Assembly: GCA_012317185.1 (NCBI GenBank)
Contig: CP048838.1
Location: 62,001-126,000 of the forward strand
Length of the DNA: 64,000 bases
From: [Clostridium] innocuum
Lineage (GTDB): Bacteria > Bacillota_I > Bacilli_A > Erysipelotrichales > Erysipelotrichaceae
Direction: 5' to 3'
The position numbers and the translations under genes are program-made. The notes below the pieces were generated by a model. It was not told the origin of the DNA. It made no database searches and saw nothing but the letters and a program-made list of their open reading frames with translations. This document shows positions 25,706-33,949 of the stretch, one piece after another (positions within the stretch are counted from its first letter, which is position 1; every line of letters starts with the position of its first letter).

Positions 25706-26331
25706 GATTTGATTTAACATTATATCTGGTAAGTGATTCAACAGGTTTATCAGAAGAGGAGTTTCTTAGACGACTTGAACAGGCGTTACGCGGCGGTGTT
25801 ACTCTATTGCAGTTAAGAGAAAAAAACAGAACAACGCTGGAATACTATGAGCTTGCCCGCAAAGTAAAAAAGCTGACGGATGCTTATGGGGTACCGCTTA
25901 TGATTGACGATCGTGTGGATATCGCTCTTGCAGTGGATGCGGCTGGCGTCCATGTCGGTGCAGAGGATATGCCAGTCAAAGAAGCACGCAGACTCATGGG
26001 GCCGGATAAAATTGTAGGTGCAACAGCGAAGCGTGTGGATACTGCCATGCAGGCAGAAGCAGATGGGGCTGATTATCTGGGAGTCGGCGCAATTTATCCG
26101 ACTACGACAAAGGTGAAAACAGTATTAACCAGCGTGGAAACACTGCAGGATATCTGTGCACATGTTTCAATTCCGGTTGGTGCTATCGGTGGCTTGAATG
26201 CAGAGAATTGTGAGATTCTAAAGGGAACGGGTATTAAGGGAATCTGTGTTGTATCTGCTATTATGAAGCAGGAAAATTCCTATGATGCAGCGAAAGCATT
26301 AAAAGCTAAAATCATGACAATCTGTAAATAG
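25702..26331 (+). CDS. thiE: Thiamine-phosphate synthase
   Basis: ThiE joins HMP diphosphate and thiazole phosphate to thiamine monophosphate. The 209-residue TIM barrel shows LLQLREKN, the DDRVDIALAVDAAGVHVGAEDMPV segment (Mg and diphosphate binding), GATAKRVDTA and YLGVGAIYPTTTK. ATGA overlap with thiM and a terminator after it make it the last gene of the thiamine operon. Confidence 0.95.
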   Translation: MRFDLTLYLVSDSTGLSEEEFLRRLEQALRGGVTLLQLREKNRTTLEYYELARKVKKLTDAYGVPLMIDDRVDIALAVDAAGVHVGAEDMPVKEARRLMGPDKIVGATAKRVDTAMQAEADGADYLGVGAIYPTTTKVKTVLTSVETLQDICAHVSIPVGAIGGLNAENCEILKGTGIKGICVVSAIMKQENSYDAAKALKAKIMTICK

Positions 26332-26350
26332 CATTGTGGATAAGATAAGA

Positions 26351-26397
26351 AAAAGACAACTTCTAAGGGGTTAAAAGCTCTTAAAAGATGTCTTTTT
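26351..26397 (+). terminator. Terminator of the thiamine operon
   Basis: AAAAGACA and TGTCTTTT form the base of a long hairpin whose loop contains further CTT/AAG pairings, and it runs into T6. Confidence 0.7.
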
Positions 26398-26567
26398 TAT
26401 GAAGCTTCCTACAGCCTTTCAACAGTTATTGCAGATGCTTCAGATAATTCATACTGTGTAGTATTCAACCTTACCTTTCTGTTAACTTGTAATCCGATAT
26501 AATATGAGGCACATTCTAGTTAGCTACTTCCGTAATTCTCTATATCATAGCTGTTATCTATTGTTAT

Positions 26568-26930
26568 TCATATGAAAATATAGTAACAGGATATCCAAAA
26601 AAGCAGCTGTAAAAATCCCATGTATATAAAATGTGCATAAATATTTTTATTTGATAAATATCGTTTCGTTAGATTCAAAATGATGAGTGGTGCTATCGAA
26701 GTTAATAACAACAACAGCAAATAGAGAAAAACAGGCAGTTTCGTTAGCAGGTTAACAAAGCTTACTATGATACATAAATTTGTAAGAAATAAATATATCT
26801 TATGAAAACCGATCGTTGAATTTGATTTCAATCTTGAAAATGCAGAGGCATATACCGGTATCTTAAAGAGAAGTGGAAGAAACATAAGGAATTGAAATAT
26901 TGATTCTAATTCTCCTTCTACAAATTTCAT
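26568..26930 (-). CDS. Small membrane protein, unknown
   Basis: Not recognised. The 120-residue protein has about four hydrophobic segments (roughly 10-28, 45-62, 66-88, 98-118) separated by short charged loops. AAAGGATAGG lies upstream of the ATG. It lies 37 bp after another small membrane-anchored gene on the same strand at the edge of the LytTR-controlled block. An immunity role would fit the neighbourhood but is not shown. Confidence 0.5.
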   Translation of the reverse strand: MKFVEGELESIFQFLMFLPLLFKIPVYASAFSRLKSNSTIGFHKIYLFLTNLCIIVSFVNLLTKLPVFLYLLLLLLTSIAPLIILNLTKRYLSNKNIYAHFIYMGFLQLLFWISCYYIFI

Positions 26931-26967
26931 ATAAAATCCTATCCTTTATATTGCTAAAACAATCAGA

Positions 26968-27243
26968 TCAGGAGTCTTTGGAAAGTGTCAGATTGTTATC
27001 AGAAATATAATCTTTAATTTTTCCGTAAAACTTAAAGGTATGATATAGCCTTGTATCTTGAATGAAGGCTTCTGTAACATCTTTATTTTCCTCATTTACT
27101 ACTCTATAGGATTTATCTCCTTCATAAATAGGGTTGATAAATCTTTTCAGATCATCGAATTCCGGATTCATAATGTACATTATATAACCAAAGCACACAA
27201 TGCATACAATCGCCAGACATACATACCATTTTTTCAGCTTCAT
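26968..27243 (-). CDS. Small membrane-anchored protein, unknown
   Basis: Not recognised. The 91 residues consist of a basic start (MKLKKWYVC), one hydrophobic segment (about 7-26) and an acidic and Tyr-rich extracytoplasmic part. AAGGAGG lies 7 bases before the ATG, so translation is likely. It is on the same strand as the small membrane gene downstream and the ABC genes upstream. Confidence 0.6.
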   Translation of the reverse strand: MKLKKWYVCLAIVCIVCFGYIMYIMNPEFDDLKRFINPIYEGDKSYRVVNEENKDVTEAFIQDTRLYHTFKFYGKIKDYISDNNLTLSKDS

Positions 27244-27455
27244 ACAGCATCCTCCTTATTTGTTTTTTGTACAAGTAAAGCATTTGTAAATTCATCCTGT
27301 TATTGTAAGTTTCAGAAATAGCAAGGTGTGTAAATTCTTTATCATACACGCATCTCTGTATCACTTTCATACTATATCCTTACCTATGAAATGACCAGTA
27401 TTTGGTATTGAATGGCATAATAGCGGGAATCAATGGTTAACAGAATATAAAGCAG

Positions 27456-28136
27456 TTAATTCGTATGTATGCCAGCTATGCAACCATCCTTCATGGTATA
27501 GACAGTATCGCAGCGCTTTGCCAATTCCATATTATGAGTCACAAATACAATTGCCTTCTCCTGCTTTCTTAAGTCTAAGAGTATCTGAAAAACGCGTTCA
27601 GAATTTTCGGCATCAAGCGCTCCTGTGGGTTCATCCGCCAGCAGTATCGACGGATTATTGACTAGCGCTCTTGCGATTGCAGTTCTTTGGCGTTCACCAC
27701 CTGAAAGATCATGGGCTTTTTTCTTTAAAAGCTGCTGTATTCCCAGTGCTTCGCTCAAAGATGATAGTATCGTTTGCTGTTTCGTCTCCGGGATTTTCTT
27801 CTTACTATATACGAATGGCAATGCAATATTTTCCATCACTGTGTCCTGTTCCATTAACGCATATTCCTGAAATATATATCCGAAGCTTTCATTGCGTATC
27901 GCCGGAAGATCTTTTCCTTCTTTCACCTCCTGTCCGTTTATGATGATTTTTCCCTCATCCGGCTTCATGAGCAGACCGAGCATGTGAAGCAGGGTTGATT
28001 TTCCGCATCCGCTGAGACTGCAAATTGCAGTTATTTTATGCGGACAGATATCCATGCTCACATGATTAACTGCTGTAATTGCCTGTTTTCCCTGATGAAA
28101 TCTTTTTGTTAAATCTTCACAATGTATGAGTGCCAT
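27456..28136 (-). CDS. ABC transporter ATP-binding protein (MacB/bacteriocin-export type)
   Basis: The 226-residue ATPase resembles the LolD/MacB class used with FtsX-type permeases and found in lactococcin-972-like bacteriocin loci. Signature LSGGERQRTAIARAL, Walker B ILLADEPTGALD and switch His in VTHNME are standard. Walker A reads SLSGCGKST, with Ser where the first Gly is usual. Downstream of two permease genes on the same strand, 14 bp after the second. Export or immunity against a secreted peptide is the likely role by context. Confidence 0.85.
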   Translation of the reverse strand: MALIHCEDLTKRFHQGKQAITAVNHVSMDICPHKITAICSLSGCGKSTLLHMLGLLMKPDEGKIIINGQEVKEGKDLPAIRNESFGYIFQEYALMEQDTVMENIALPFVYSKKKIPETKQQTILSSLSEALGIQQLLKKKAHDLSGGERQRTAIARALVNNPSILLADEPTGALDAENSERVFQILLDLRKQEKAIVFVTHNMELAKRCDTVYTMKDGCIAGIHTN

Positions 28137-28150
28137 AAAATTCCTTCCTT

Positions 28151-29209
28151 TCAGTTATCGCATATTTCAATAAGTAAATGTTCAAGCTCGATGGAGCGGA
28201 TGCTAAAATAACAAATACCTCCCTGAACGAGCAGGAGAATAACAGCAGTTATTAGTATCAGTGCAAAGGACAGATCTTGTGCACTGAAGGTAAAAAGCAG
28301 AAGGAAGGGAAGGCCGAACAGGAATGTTATGTACCAATAAAGCCGAAGCCATATATTCTTTCTGCAAGCACCGTAAATCAGGTGAATTGTATATTCTTTT
28401 CTATTATTTCGAATCAATAGCTTCAATATATAAAAGAGAAAGATTATGCAGAATATAAACATGGCAGCATAATAAAGCAGAAAATACAGGTTCTCCTGAT
28501 AGGTACTTTGATAAAGACGGCTTTTAACCACATTATTTTGCGGAACCATGGTTCTGGATTCAGGAAGAGAAGTAAGTAATTGATTTATTTCTGCATTCTG
28601 ATTTTTTGTAATCGTCAGGTGATCCAGTATTTCCATGTCATAGCTGCTATCCATTGCGTGAAAGGAATTAAAATCACAGATCAGAACCAGCTCGTTGTCC
28701 AGGGATATCCTACCCATACCATTATCCAGATAGCTGCTTCCTTTTTTCAGCTTGTCGATTACCGGTATTTCTTTTCCATGGAAGGGGTAGCCTGTCTGAT
28801 CTGATTGCTTATCATTACCAACAAGTATGCCGATTGCGTTTATATCTTTTCCAGTAAGTTGAAAGAAAGCCGGAAAGGAACCAAAGGCTATAAAATATTC
28901 ATTTCCAACTTCATCAAAGTAATCGAATATATAAAAATATGCATTCCCGTTGTATCAAAGAGCTGTGGAAAGATACTGCAGAGTATCCCTGTTGCTTTCA
29001 CTATCATCTACCTGAAAAGAGGAAAACTGTACCGGTGCCGCTTTCTGTATATGATTGAAAAACTGATACTCACGATAGCTGCTTGAAATCTGAGTGCTGA
29101 AGATACCGTAGCATGTCGCCGCAATCATAATTACAAACAGTGCCGTAGTGAAGGAGCGCAGCTTATGATATTTGATATCCTTTAATGCAAAGTGAATTTG
29201 CTTATTCAT
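28151..29209 (-). pseudogene. FtsX/MacB-like permease with an in-frame TGA
   Basis: Two parts in the same frame are separated only by a TGA codon (28957-28955). The first part (84 residues) has the membrane anchor and start of the extracellular region; the frame continues through GNAYFYIFDYFDEVGNEYF to a C-terminal half with three membrane segments. Full length would be 352 residues, similar to its neighbour. No other stop interrupts it. It is either a recent nonsense mutation, a read-through codon or a sequence error. It overlaps the upstream permease gene by 8 bp. Confidence 0.75.
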
Positions 29210-30176
29210 AAAGGTAGCCCTCCTTGTTGATGTTCCTGAAAAGGATGAGTATACACGCCGCTGTTAGAAATAGTAAGGAAATTAGCATTGCAAACAGGTT
29301 GATCCAGATGCTTTCACGGATAAAAGTCAGCTGTAGCTGTTGTATAATCCAATGATGAAATAAAAGAGCAGGGATACAGCCAATAAAGCCAAGAAAGAAT
29401 ATTTCACGCAGATTTTCTAGTAATAATGCTTTTCTGGACGCTTCCAGCGCCTGTTTTATAAAATATTCTCTTTTCTTACATGCAAAGGAATGGTAAATGA
29501 AATAGCTGAGACCAATGAAAACAAATACATAGGAAAACAGCATATAGGCAAAAAATGGATTGTTGATGATGCCGGATAATTTACTCCAATAGGAAAAGGT
29601 CTCTTCAGTGTATTCATAATGATGTATATCCAGATTCTGTCGTATAATATTTAACAGCTCATCCGAACCCTTGACAATGAGATTTCCCTGAAGCTTGGAA
29701 TAGGAGAACAGATTATATATAAGATAATGGTCACTTGGGATTTCCTTCACCGCTCCAAGAACAGTGCCTGTTTCTATTTTATATAATTGAGGATGCTCAA
29801 ACAAATATGAATTTTTCAGGATATAGGAATAACGCTCATCAGTAGAAAGGCTGTTTGCTTGAAACGTATTTTCAGGAAGTCCATACGCATTTATTAGCTT
29901 ATGCGATGGGTCATACAATCCTAAACCAATATCATCAACAAAAATCAGTATATCGGTATCCTCATTCAGCGTTTCTCTAATAGAAGCATACAACTGCTTC
30001 CCTGAAAGTGGATGTGTGGTATCTGTTTCACGGATTTGCAGAAGCTTGTAGCCTGAGCGTATCTGATATATGTCATCCAGCACACCATTCCTGCATGTGA
30101 TCAGAGATAAAAACATGATAACGGTAAACATGAGCAGAAAAGATATACAGATATATACAAATCTAGTTGCTCCCAT
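29202..30176 (-). CDS. FtsX/MacB-like ABC permease
   Basis: The 324-residue protein has an N-terminal membrane segment (about 6-26), a large extracytoplasmic region (about 30-210) and three C-terminal membrane segments (about 213-232, 258-280, 290-315), the four-helix MacB layout. It is intact and precedes the TGA-interrupted permease and the ATPase, so the three genes encode one transporter. Such permease pairs are known beside lactococcin-972-like bacteriocin genes. No clear ribosome site is seen before the chosen ATG. Confidence 0.7.
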   Translation of the reverse strand: MGATRFVYICISFLLMFTVIMFLSLITCRNGVLDDIYQIRSGYKLLQIRETDTTHPLSGKQLYASIRETLNEDTDILIFVDDIGLGLYDPSHKLINAYGLPENTFQANSLSTDERYSYILKNSYLFEHPQLYKIETGTVLGAVKEIPSDHYLIYNLFSYSKLQGNLIVKGSDELLNIIRQNLDIHHYEYTEETFSYWSKLSGIINNPFFAYMLFSYVFVFIGLSYFIYHSFACKKREYFIKQALEASRKALLLENLREIFFLGFIGCIPALLFHHWIIQQLQLTFIRESIWINLFAMLISLLFLTAACILILFRNINKEGYLYE

Positions 30177-30227
30177 AAGGTCTCATCAAAGCTGTGGTTT
30201 TTATTAGGGCTGATTTTTTCATTACAG

Positions 30228-30401
30228 TTATTTCCTTTTTGATAGCATATATATTGCAATATTACCTAATATAAGGATCAGCGCATTTAAATTAAAAGCA
30301 ATAGAGGATGTTATTGTGTGACAATCATATAAATAACGTATTGTAAATAGTGAGATAAGACCTAATGCTATAATCATCAATATAATATATAAATTTTTCA
30401 T
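30228..30401 (-). CDS. 57-residue two-helix membrane protein
   Basis: A short ORF begins one base after the stop of the secreted-protein gene (TGA-T-ATG), which suggests translational coupling. It has two hydrophobic segments (about residues 3-22 and 33-53) joined by a short loop, and ends with SKRK. Such small membrane proteins next to secreted peptide genes are often immunity factors; that is inference. It is too short for a standard gene list. Confidence 0.55.
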   Translation of the reverse strand: MKNLYIILMIIALGLISLFTIRYLYDCHTITSSIAFNLNALILILGNIAIYMLSKRK

Positions 30402-30402
30402 A

Positions 30403-30912
30403 TCAAGCCCTTGTTACCCTATATTCCCAGTAGCCACTATTGCATGGACCTGAATAACTAGGCTCACAGCCAGGTATTTTTCCAGGTATGAATCTTCCAG
30501 TTAATTCATATTTAACAAGATTTTTTTTCTTAGTGCCTAAATATCTCAGTGCTATTCTACATGCATCTGTTCCAGTTACATAATATACTGCAGAACAAAC
30601 CCCTACTGCATTCCATATAACCTTGGCAATCGTGATCCATGCGATACGTGTTTTTCCGGTGCTTTTAATATCAAAGGTATTATCATAATTATGACCGTAG
30701 TCTCGGATAATTATAGCATCATTTTCCAGATAAGTAACTTCGACATTCTCTTCAAACATTTTTACCTCATTACCGCTTTCATTGATTACTTTTGAAGGCG
30801 CTACTGTGCAATCGGAGCAAGGTTCTGCGCCATAAATTTTAAATGCATTTGAATTTAATGCAACATTTATTAACAAAGCTGATAATAACAAATAGCATAT
30901 GATTTTTTTCAT
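30403..30912 (-). CDS. Secreted protein of the LytTR regulon, bacteriocin-like
   Basis: The start MKKIICYLLLSALL has GGAAAGGAG upstream; a longer frame lacks one. Residues 1-23 form a signal peptide ending near NSNAF. The mature part has five Cys and an amphipathic, Gly-containing middle (WITIAKVIWNAVGVCSAVYY) and ends in GYWEYRVTRA. I do not recognise a family; the context (exporter, LytTR control, small membrane ORF behind it) suggests a bacteriocin or secreted effector, larger than lactococcin 972. It is transcribed away from the regulator gene with LytTR-type repeats in its promoter. Confidence 0.65.
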   Translation of the reverse strand: MKKIICYLLLSALLINVALNSNAFKIYGAEPCSDCTVAPSKVINESGNEVKMFEENVEVTYLENDAIIIRDYGHNYDNTFDIKSTGKTRIAWITIAKVIWNAVGVCSAVYYVTGTDACRIALRYLGTKKKNLVKYELTGRFIPGKIPGCEPSYSGPCNSGYWEYRVTRA

Positions 30913-30994
30913 AATATACTCCTTTCCCACTTGAAAATTAAACAAACGTTTGTATATACATATATTACTGCTTCAACGTATGAAATCAATAACT

Positions 30995-31025
30995 TTGTCA
31001 TCTAAAAGCATTCCTTGTCATCTAA
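30995..31025 (-). promoter_or_regulatory. LytTR-type direct repeats, site 1
   Basis: TTGTCATCTAA occurs twice with identical sequence, start to start 20 bp; on the minus strand it reads TTAGATGACAA, oriented toward the secreted-protein gene ending at 30403. The same element precedes two plus-strand genes. Paired direct repeats near two helical turns apart are typical of LytTR regulators such as AgrA and ComE. Confidence 0.8.
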
Positions 31026-31042
31026 GGGGATGAAATATCACG

Positions 31043-31070
31043 TTGACAAATCAAATATGTATAGTAATAT
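31043..31070 (+). promoter_or_regulatory. Promoter of the response-regulator gene
   Basis: TTGACA (31043-31048) and TAATAT (31065-31070) with a 16-base spacer precede the regulator ATG by about 35 bases. It lies just beyond site 1 of the direct repeats. Confidence 0.6.
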
Positions 31071-31105
31071 GTAGATGATAAGGGATATGAAGGGGAGTGT
31101 AGCAT

Positions 31106-31810
31106 ATGGGGAAAAGAAAACTGTTATTATGTGATGATGAATTGTCATATGCTGAAGATATTAAGAAAGTGATCGATGATTTGTATCCTGATTTATATGA
31201 AATTCAGACAGCAACAGATCAAAGCTTTGATATTGATGCACAATTTGATATTTATTTTTTGGATATAGATATGCCTAGTATCTCAGGTTTTGATTTAGCA
31301 GAGAAAATTCATAATCGTTATCCGGAGGCATTAATTGTATTTTTGACTACACATGAAGAGCTTTCCATGGAAGGCTACCAATATCAGGCATTTCGATTTA
31401 TAAGTAAATTACGTCTTGATAGTATGCTCCCCAGAGTATTAAAAGCGTTAAAAGAGTATTTTGAACAATATGACCAGATGATATATGCAAAAGATGAAAA
31501 TGATGCCACTGTGCCATTACTGATTAAAGATATCACCTGTTTATTGGCAAAAGGTAATTATACGGATTTCAATACAGAAAAAAATGTGTTTAGTAAAAGA
31601 ATCAAAGTGAAGGAGTTTTTGAATAGCTATAAGACAGAGGTTTTCATACCTATAGAAAGAGGTCTATGGGTAAACATGCGACATGTAAAAAAATATGACC
31701 CAAAAACAGGAGTATTATTTATACAGGAAGGTGTACACCTAACAGTAACAAGAAAATATAAAGCAGAATTTTTAAAACAATATATAAAAAGAGGCACTTT
31801 TTGTACTTAG
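31106..31810 (+). CDS. LytTR family response regulator (AgrA/BlpR-like)
   Basis: The 234-residue protein has a receiver domain (about 1-120; acidic DDE at 9-11, phospho-acceptor Asp in FLDIDMP near residue 52, LTTHEE near the switch Thr, and Lys in FRFISK) and a LytTR DNA-binding domain (about 135-230; FIPIERGLWVNMRHVKKYD, HLTVTRKYKAEF). It is the obvious owner of the three direct-repeat sites in this block. The kinase gene lies downstream after a secreted-protein gene and a small ORF. The last codons overlap repeat site 2. Confidence 0.92.
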   Translation: MGKRKLLLCDDELSYAEDIKKVIDDLYPDLYEIQTATDQSFDIDAQFDIYFLDIDMPSISGFDLAEKIHNRYPEALIVFLTTHEELSMEGYQYQAFRFISKLRLDSMLPRVLKALKEYFEQYDQMIYAKDENDATVPLLIKDITCLLAKGNYTDFNTEKNVFSKRIKVKEFLNSYKTEVFIPIERGLWVNMRHVKKYDPKTGVLFIQEGVHLTVTRKYKAEFLKQYIKRGTFCT

Positions 31811-31837
31811 ATGACAAAAAGTGTTTTTAAATGACAA
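31807..31837 (+). promoter_or_regulatory. LytTR-type direct repeats, site 2
   Basis: TTAGATGACAA and TTAAATGACAA, start to start 20 bp, in plus orientation ahead of the secreted-protein gene at 31899. The first copy overlaps the regulator's stop codon. A TATGCTATA stretch downstream is a possible -10 region. Confidence 0.8.
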
Positions 31838-31898
31838 ATATATTGTGGTCTTTTTAATAAATAATTATGCTATAGAAGAAAGACGAGGGAGTGTTTAT

Positions 31899-32477
31899 AT
31901 GATGAAGAAGCTGTTAATGGTATTGTTTTGTTTTCCAATTCTTTGCAATATCAATGTATTTGCATCAGAGTATGTGCAAGATGAATTACTGGAAGAGGAT
32001 TTAGATTTGACAGAAGAAATTGAAATGTTTGATTCCTTTTATCAACAGCCGGACCGCTATATTTTTCAGGATATCAATGGTGATGATTTAAACGGTTTTG
32101 TTATGCAGTATAAGGATGAATTCTATAAGAATCAATATCAGACCACTGATTTCCTTATGGAATATGTTAGAAGTGTACAGGACTTAGGAAGTGTTATTTC
32201 ATACTATTCAGGAAGATCAAAAACATGGGCTAATCAGAAGGTCTATTATACAAAAACCAAATATGCCGTTTATAGTGCTACTGGAAGTTATACAGTAGCA
32301 AATAACAAAATCACAGCAGGGAAATGTGCTACAAAAATAATCACAAAAAATAATATGATGTATAATATTTTAAGCACATCTTATTCAATAGAAAAAAATG
32401 GAAATAAAATCACTTATACAATTACTCATAGTATAAACAGGAAGATTGTTAAGACAAAGCACGCTATCATGATATAG
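31899..32477 (+). CDS. Secreted protein of the LytTR regulon
   Basis: Not recognised. The start MMKKLLMVLFCF has GAGGGAG upstream; a 26-codon upstream extension has none. Residues 1-23 are a signal peptide cut near VFASE. The mature N-terminal part is very acidic (DELLEEDLDLTEEIE) and the C-terminal part is basic and Lys/Asn/Thr-rich with a KYAVYSATGSYTVANNKIT stretch. The charge contrast resembles a pro-region followed by a cationic domain. It sits directly after LytTR repeats and before the kinase gene, so it may be signal, toxin or accessory factor. Confidence 0.65.
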   Translation: MMKKLLMVLFCFPILCNINVFASEYVQDELLEEDLDLTEEIEMFDSFYQQPDRYIFQDINGDDLNGFVMQYKDEFYKNQYQTTDFLMEYVRSVQDLGSVISYYSGRSKTWANQKVYYTKTKYAVYSATGSYTVANNKITAGKCATKIITKNNMMYNILSTSYSIEKNGNKITYTITHSINRKIVKTKHAIMI

Positions 32478-32510
32478 TTATATTATGTTATAATAAAATT
32501 GGTGATAGCT

Positions 32511-32582
32511 ATGGAATACATTGATGCTTCTTTGATTATAACTATTTTGCTGTATTATCTTATTTCTTTCTATATAAAATAA
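32511..32582 (+). CDS. 23-residue hydrophobic peptide coupled to the kinase gene
   Basis: The ORF starts MEYIDASLIITILLYY and ends FYIK, nearly all hydrophobic after residue 7. GGTGAT lies four bases before the ATG. Its stop codon overlaps the kinase start (TAATG), so the two are translationally coupled. It lacks Cys and a Gly-Gly leader, so it is not a classical AgrD or ComC pheromone; it could be a small membrane signal, a kinase partner or only a coupling ORF. Confidence 0.45.
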   Translation: MEYIDASLIITILLYYLISFYIK

Positions 32583-33832
32583 TGGAACTGAAAATAAATA
32601 AAAAATCAAAAAGGCAAACCTTAATCTTCTTATTATTTCTTTTGATTTTATTCATTGGAAATCTAGCTGTTTTTGCTTTTATTTCATGGGAAGATGAGTT
32701 TGGGATTGTTAGATACTATCCGGATATTATAGAAGATATTCTTATGATGTTGATTATTATAACTGTTTTTCACACAAATATATGGAAAAGCATATATTAC
32801 ATCGTTTTCGGTTATGTGTTCGTATTGTCAGTACAGCTTTTAGGAGGAATCATTGATTTCATATTATTAGACTCTATTTTTCATATCATTTTAACGCCTG
32901 ATCAGGAAGCGATATTATATTTATTAGAAATAGGTCTATTATTCATTATCTACCTGATTATTAAACACCGAAATAATCGCCAGTACATGATTGATGAAAA
33001 AGACTGGCCTTTATTTGCCGTACTGGCAATTATTGTATGTGCATATTTCTATTATATCCAGAATGTTGTACCATATATCGATCCGGAAAACAGTATCATG
33101 TATGTATCCATGGATTACATTCAACTTGGTTTTATGGTTGGGATATTCTTTCTGTTTGGCAGATATCATATCATCTTGGGGAAAAAGAGTCAGGAGCTTC
33201 TAAATACACAGTTGAAGCTGCAAAGTGAAGAATTTCAGTTGAAATTAAGAGATGAGCTTACACATGCGAATACAGAGAACAAAAAGCTTCGTCATGACCT
33301 TAAGCATCACTTTACGGTACTTCAGAGTAAAATTAAAGAAGATCCTGAATATGCATTGGAATATGTTAAACAGCTAAGTGACCATGTGGAAATTGTAACG
33401 TATGCAAATACAAACAATGAAATCCTGAACTATATTCTGAATACAAAGGCCGCAATAGCACATCAAATGGACATACCATTTGAATATAAAATAAGTGATG
33501 CTCTCTTATTTATTAATGATTTTGATTTAATATCCATATTGGGAAATGCATTGGATAATGCAATCGAGGCACTGCAGTTTGTGAAGGAAGCATGGATTCA
33601 TATGGAAATTGCGAGCTATGAAGACACGGTCATTATTAAGATTGAAAATCCATGCGACTCTGCAAGAATAAAATGGAATGATGATGTATTATCAACATCA
33701 AAAAAAGATAAAGATAAGCATGGATATGGACTGAAAAATATAAAAGAGCAATGTGAGAAATATCAGGGCTCTATGGAAATCAATATAGAAAATGCTATAT
33801 TTCAGCTGATACTGTCATTTCTTAAAATATAG
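32582..33832 (+). CDS. GHKL-domain sensor histidine kinase (AgrC/BlpH-like)
   Basis: The 416-residue protein has six or so membrane segments (about residues 14-35, 50-63, 68-90, 108-124, 138-158, 176-196), a linker coiled coil, and an AgrC-type catalytic part: H-box KLRHDLKHHF (His near residue 240), N-box LGNALDNAIEA and G-box HGYGLKNIKEQC. This class detects secreted peptides. It follows the regulator and secreted-protein genes on the same strand. A terminator follows directly. Confidence 0.92.
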   Translation: MELKINKKSKRQTLIFLLFLLILFIGNLAVFAFISWEDEFGIVRYYPDIIEDILMMLIIITVFHTNIWKSIYYIVFGYVFVLSVQLLGGIIDFILLDSIFHIILTPDQEAILYLLEIGLLFIIYLIIKHRNNRQYMIDEKDWPLFAVLAIIVCAYFYYIQNVVPYIDPENSIMYVSMDYIQLGFMVGIFFLFGRYHIILGKKSQELLNTQLKLQSEEFQLKLRDELTHANTENKKLRHDLKHHFTVLQSKIKEDPEYALEYVKQLSDHVEIVTYANTNNEILNYILNTKAAIAHQMDIPFEYKISDALLFINDFDLISILGNALDNAIEALQFVKEAWIHMEIASYEDTVIIKIENPCDSARIKWNDDVLSTSKKDKDKHGYGLKNIKEQCEKYQGSMEINIENAIFQLILSFLKI

Positions 33833-33857
33833 AGGTGTCTAGGAAGGACACCTTTTA
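33833..33857 (+). terminator. Terminator after the histidine kinase
   Basis: AGGTGTC and GACACCT form a 7-bp stem with a 7-base loop followed by TTTT. Confidence 0.75.
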
Positions 33858-33867
33858 TAATGTTTGT

Positions 33868-33898
33868 TTAAATGACAAAACTTGTGCTTAGATACCAA
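33868..33898 (+). promoter_or_regulatory. LytTR-type direct repeats, site 3
   Basis: TTAAATGACAA and TTAGATACCAA, start to start 20 bp, plus orientation, just after the kinase terminator and 50-80 bp before the next gene. The second copy has one changed base in the core. Confidence 0.75.
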
Positions 33899-33949
33899 AA
33901 CAGTAGTTAAAATAACGTTTTTTTGTTATGATGCACTTGGGGTGGTACT

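Noticed and set aside
27152..27370. 72-codon minus-strand frame
   Set aside because: It overlaps the small membrane-anchored gene in another frame and has no ribosome site.
28955..28957. Selenocysteine or TGA-as-Trp reading of the permease stop
   Set aside because: No SECIS-like hairpin was evident next to it, and other genes here end with TGA, so the standard code applies; kept as a finding only.
30942..30953. Palindrome ACAAACGTTTGT in the 5' leader of the secreted-protein gene
   Set aside because: Perfect but short and single; no second copy near other genes of the block, so it is not called as an operator.
30995..33898. Repeats as a CRISPR array
   Set aside because: The 11-bp repeats are pairs at separate promoters with conserved spacing, not a run of long repeats with spacers.
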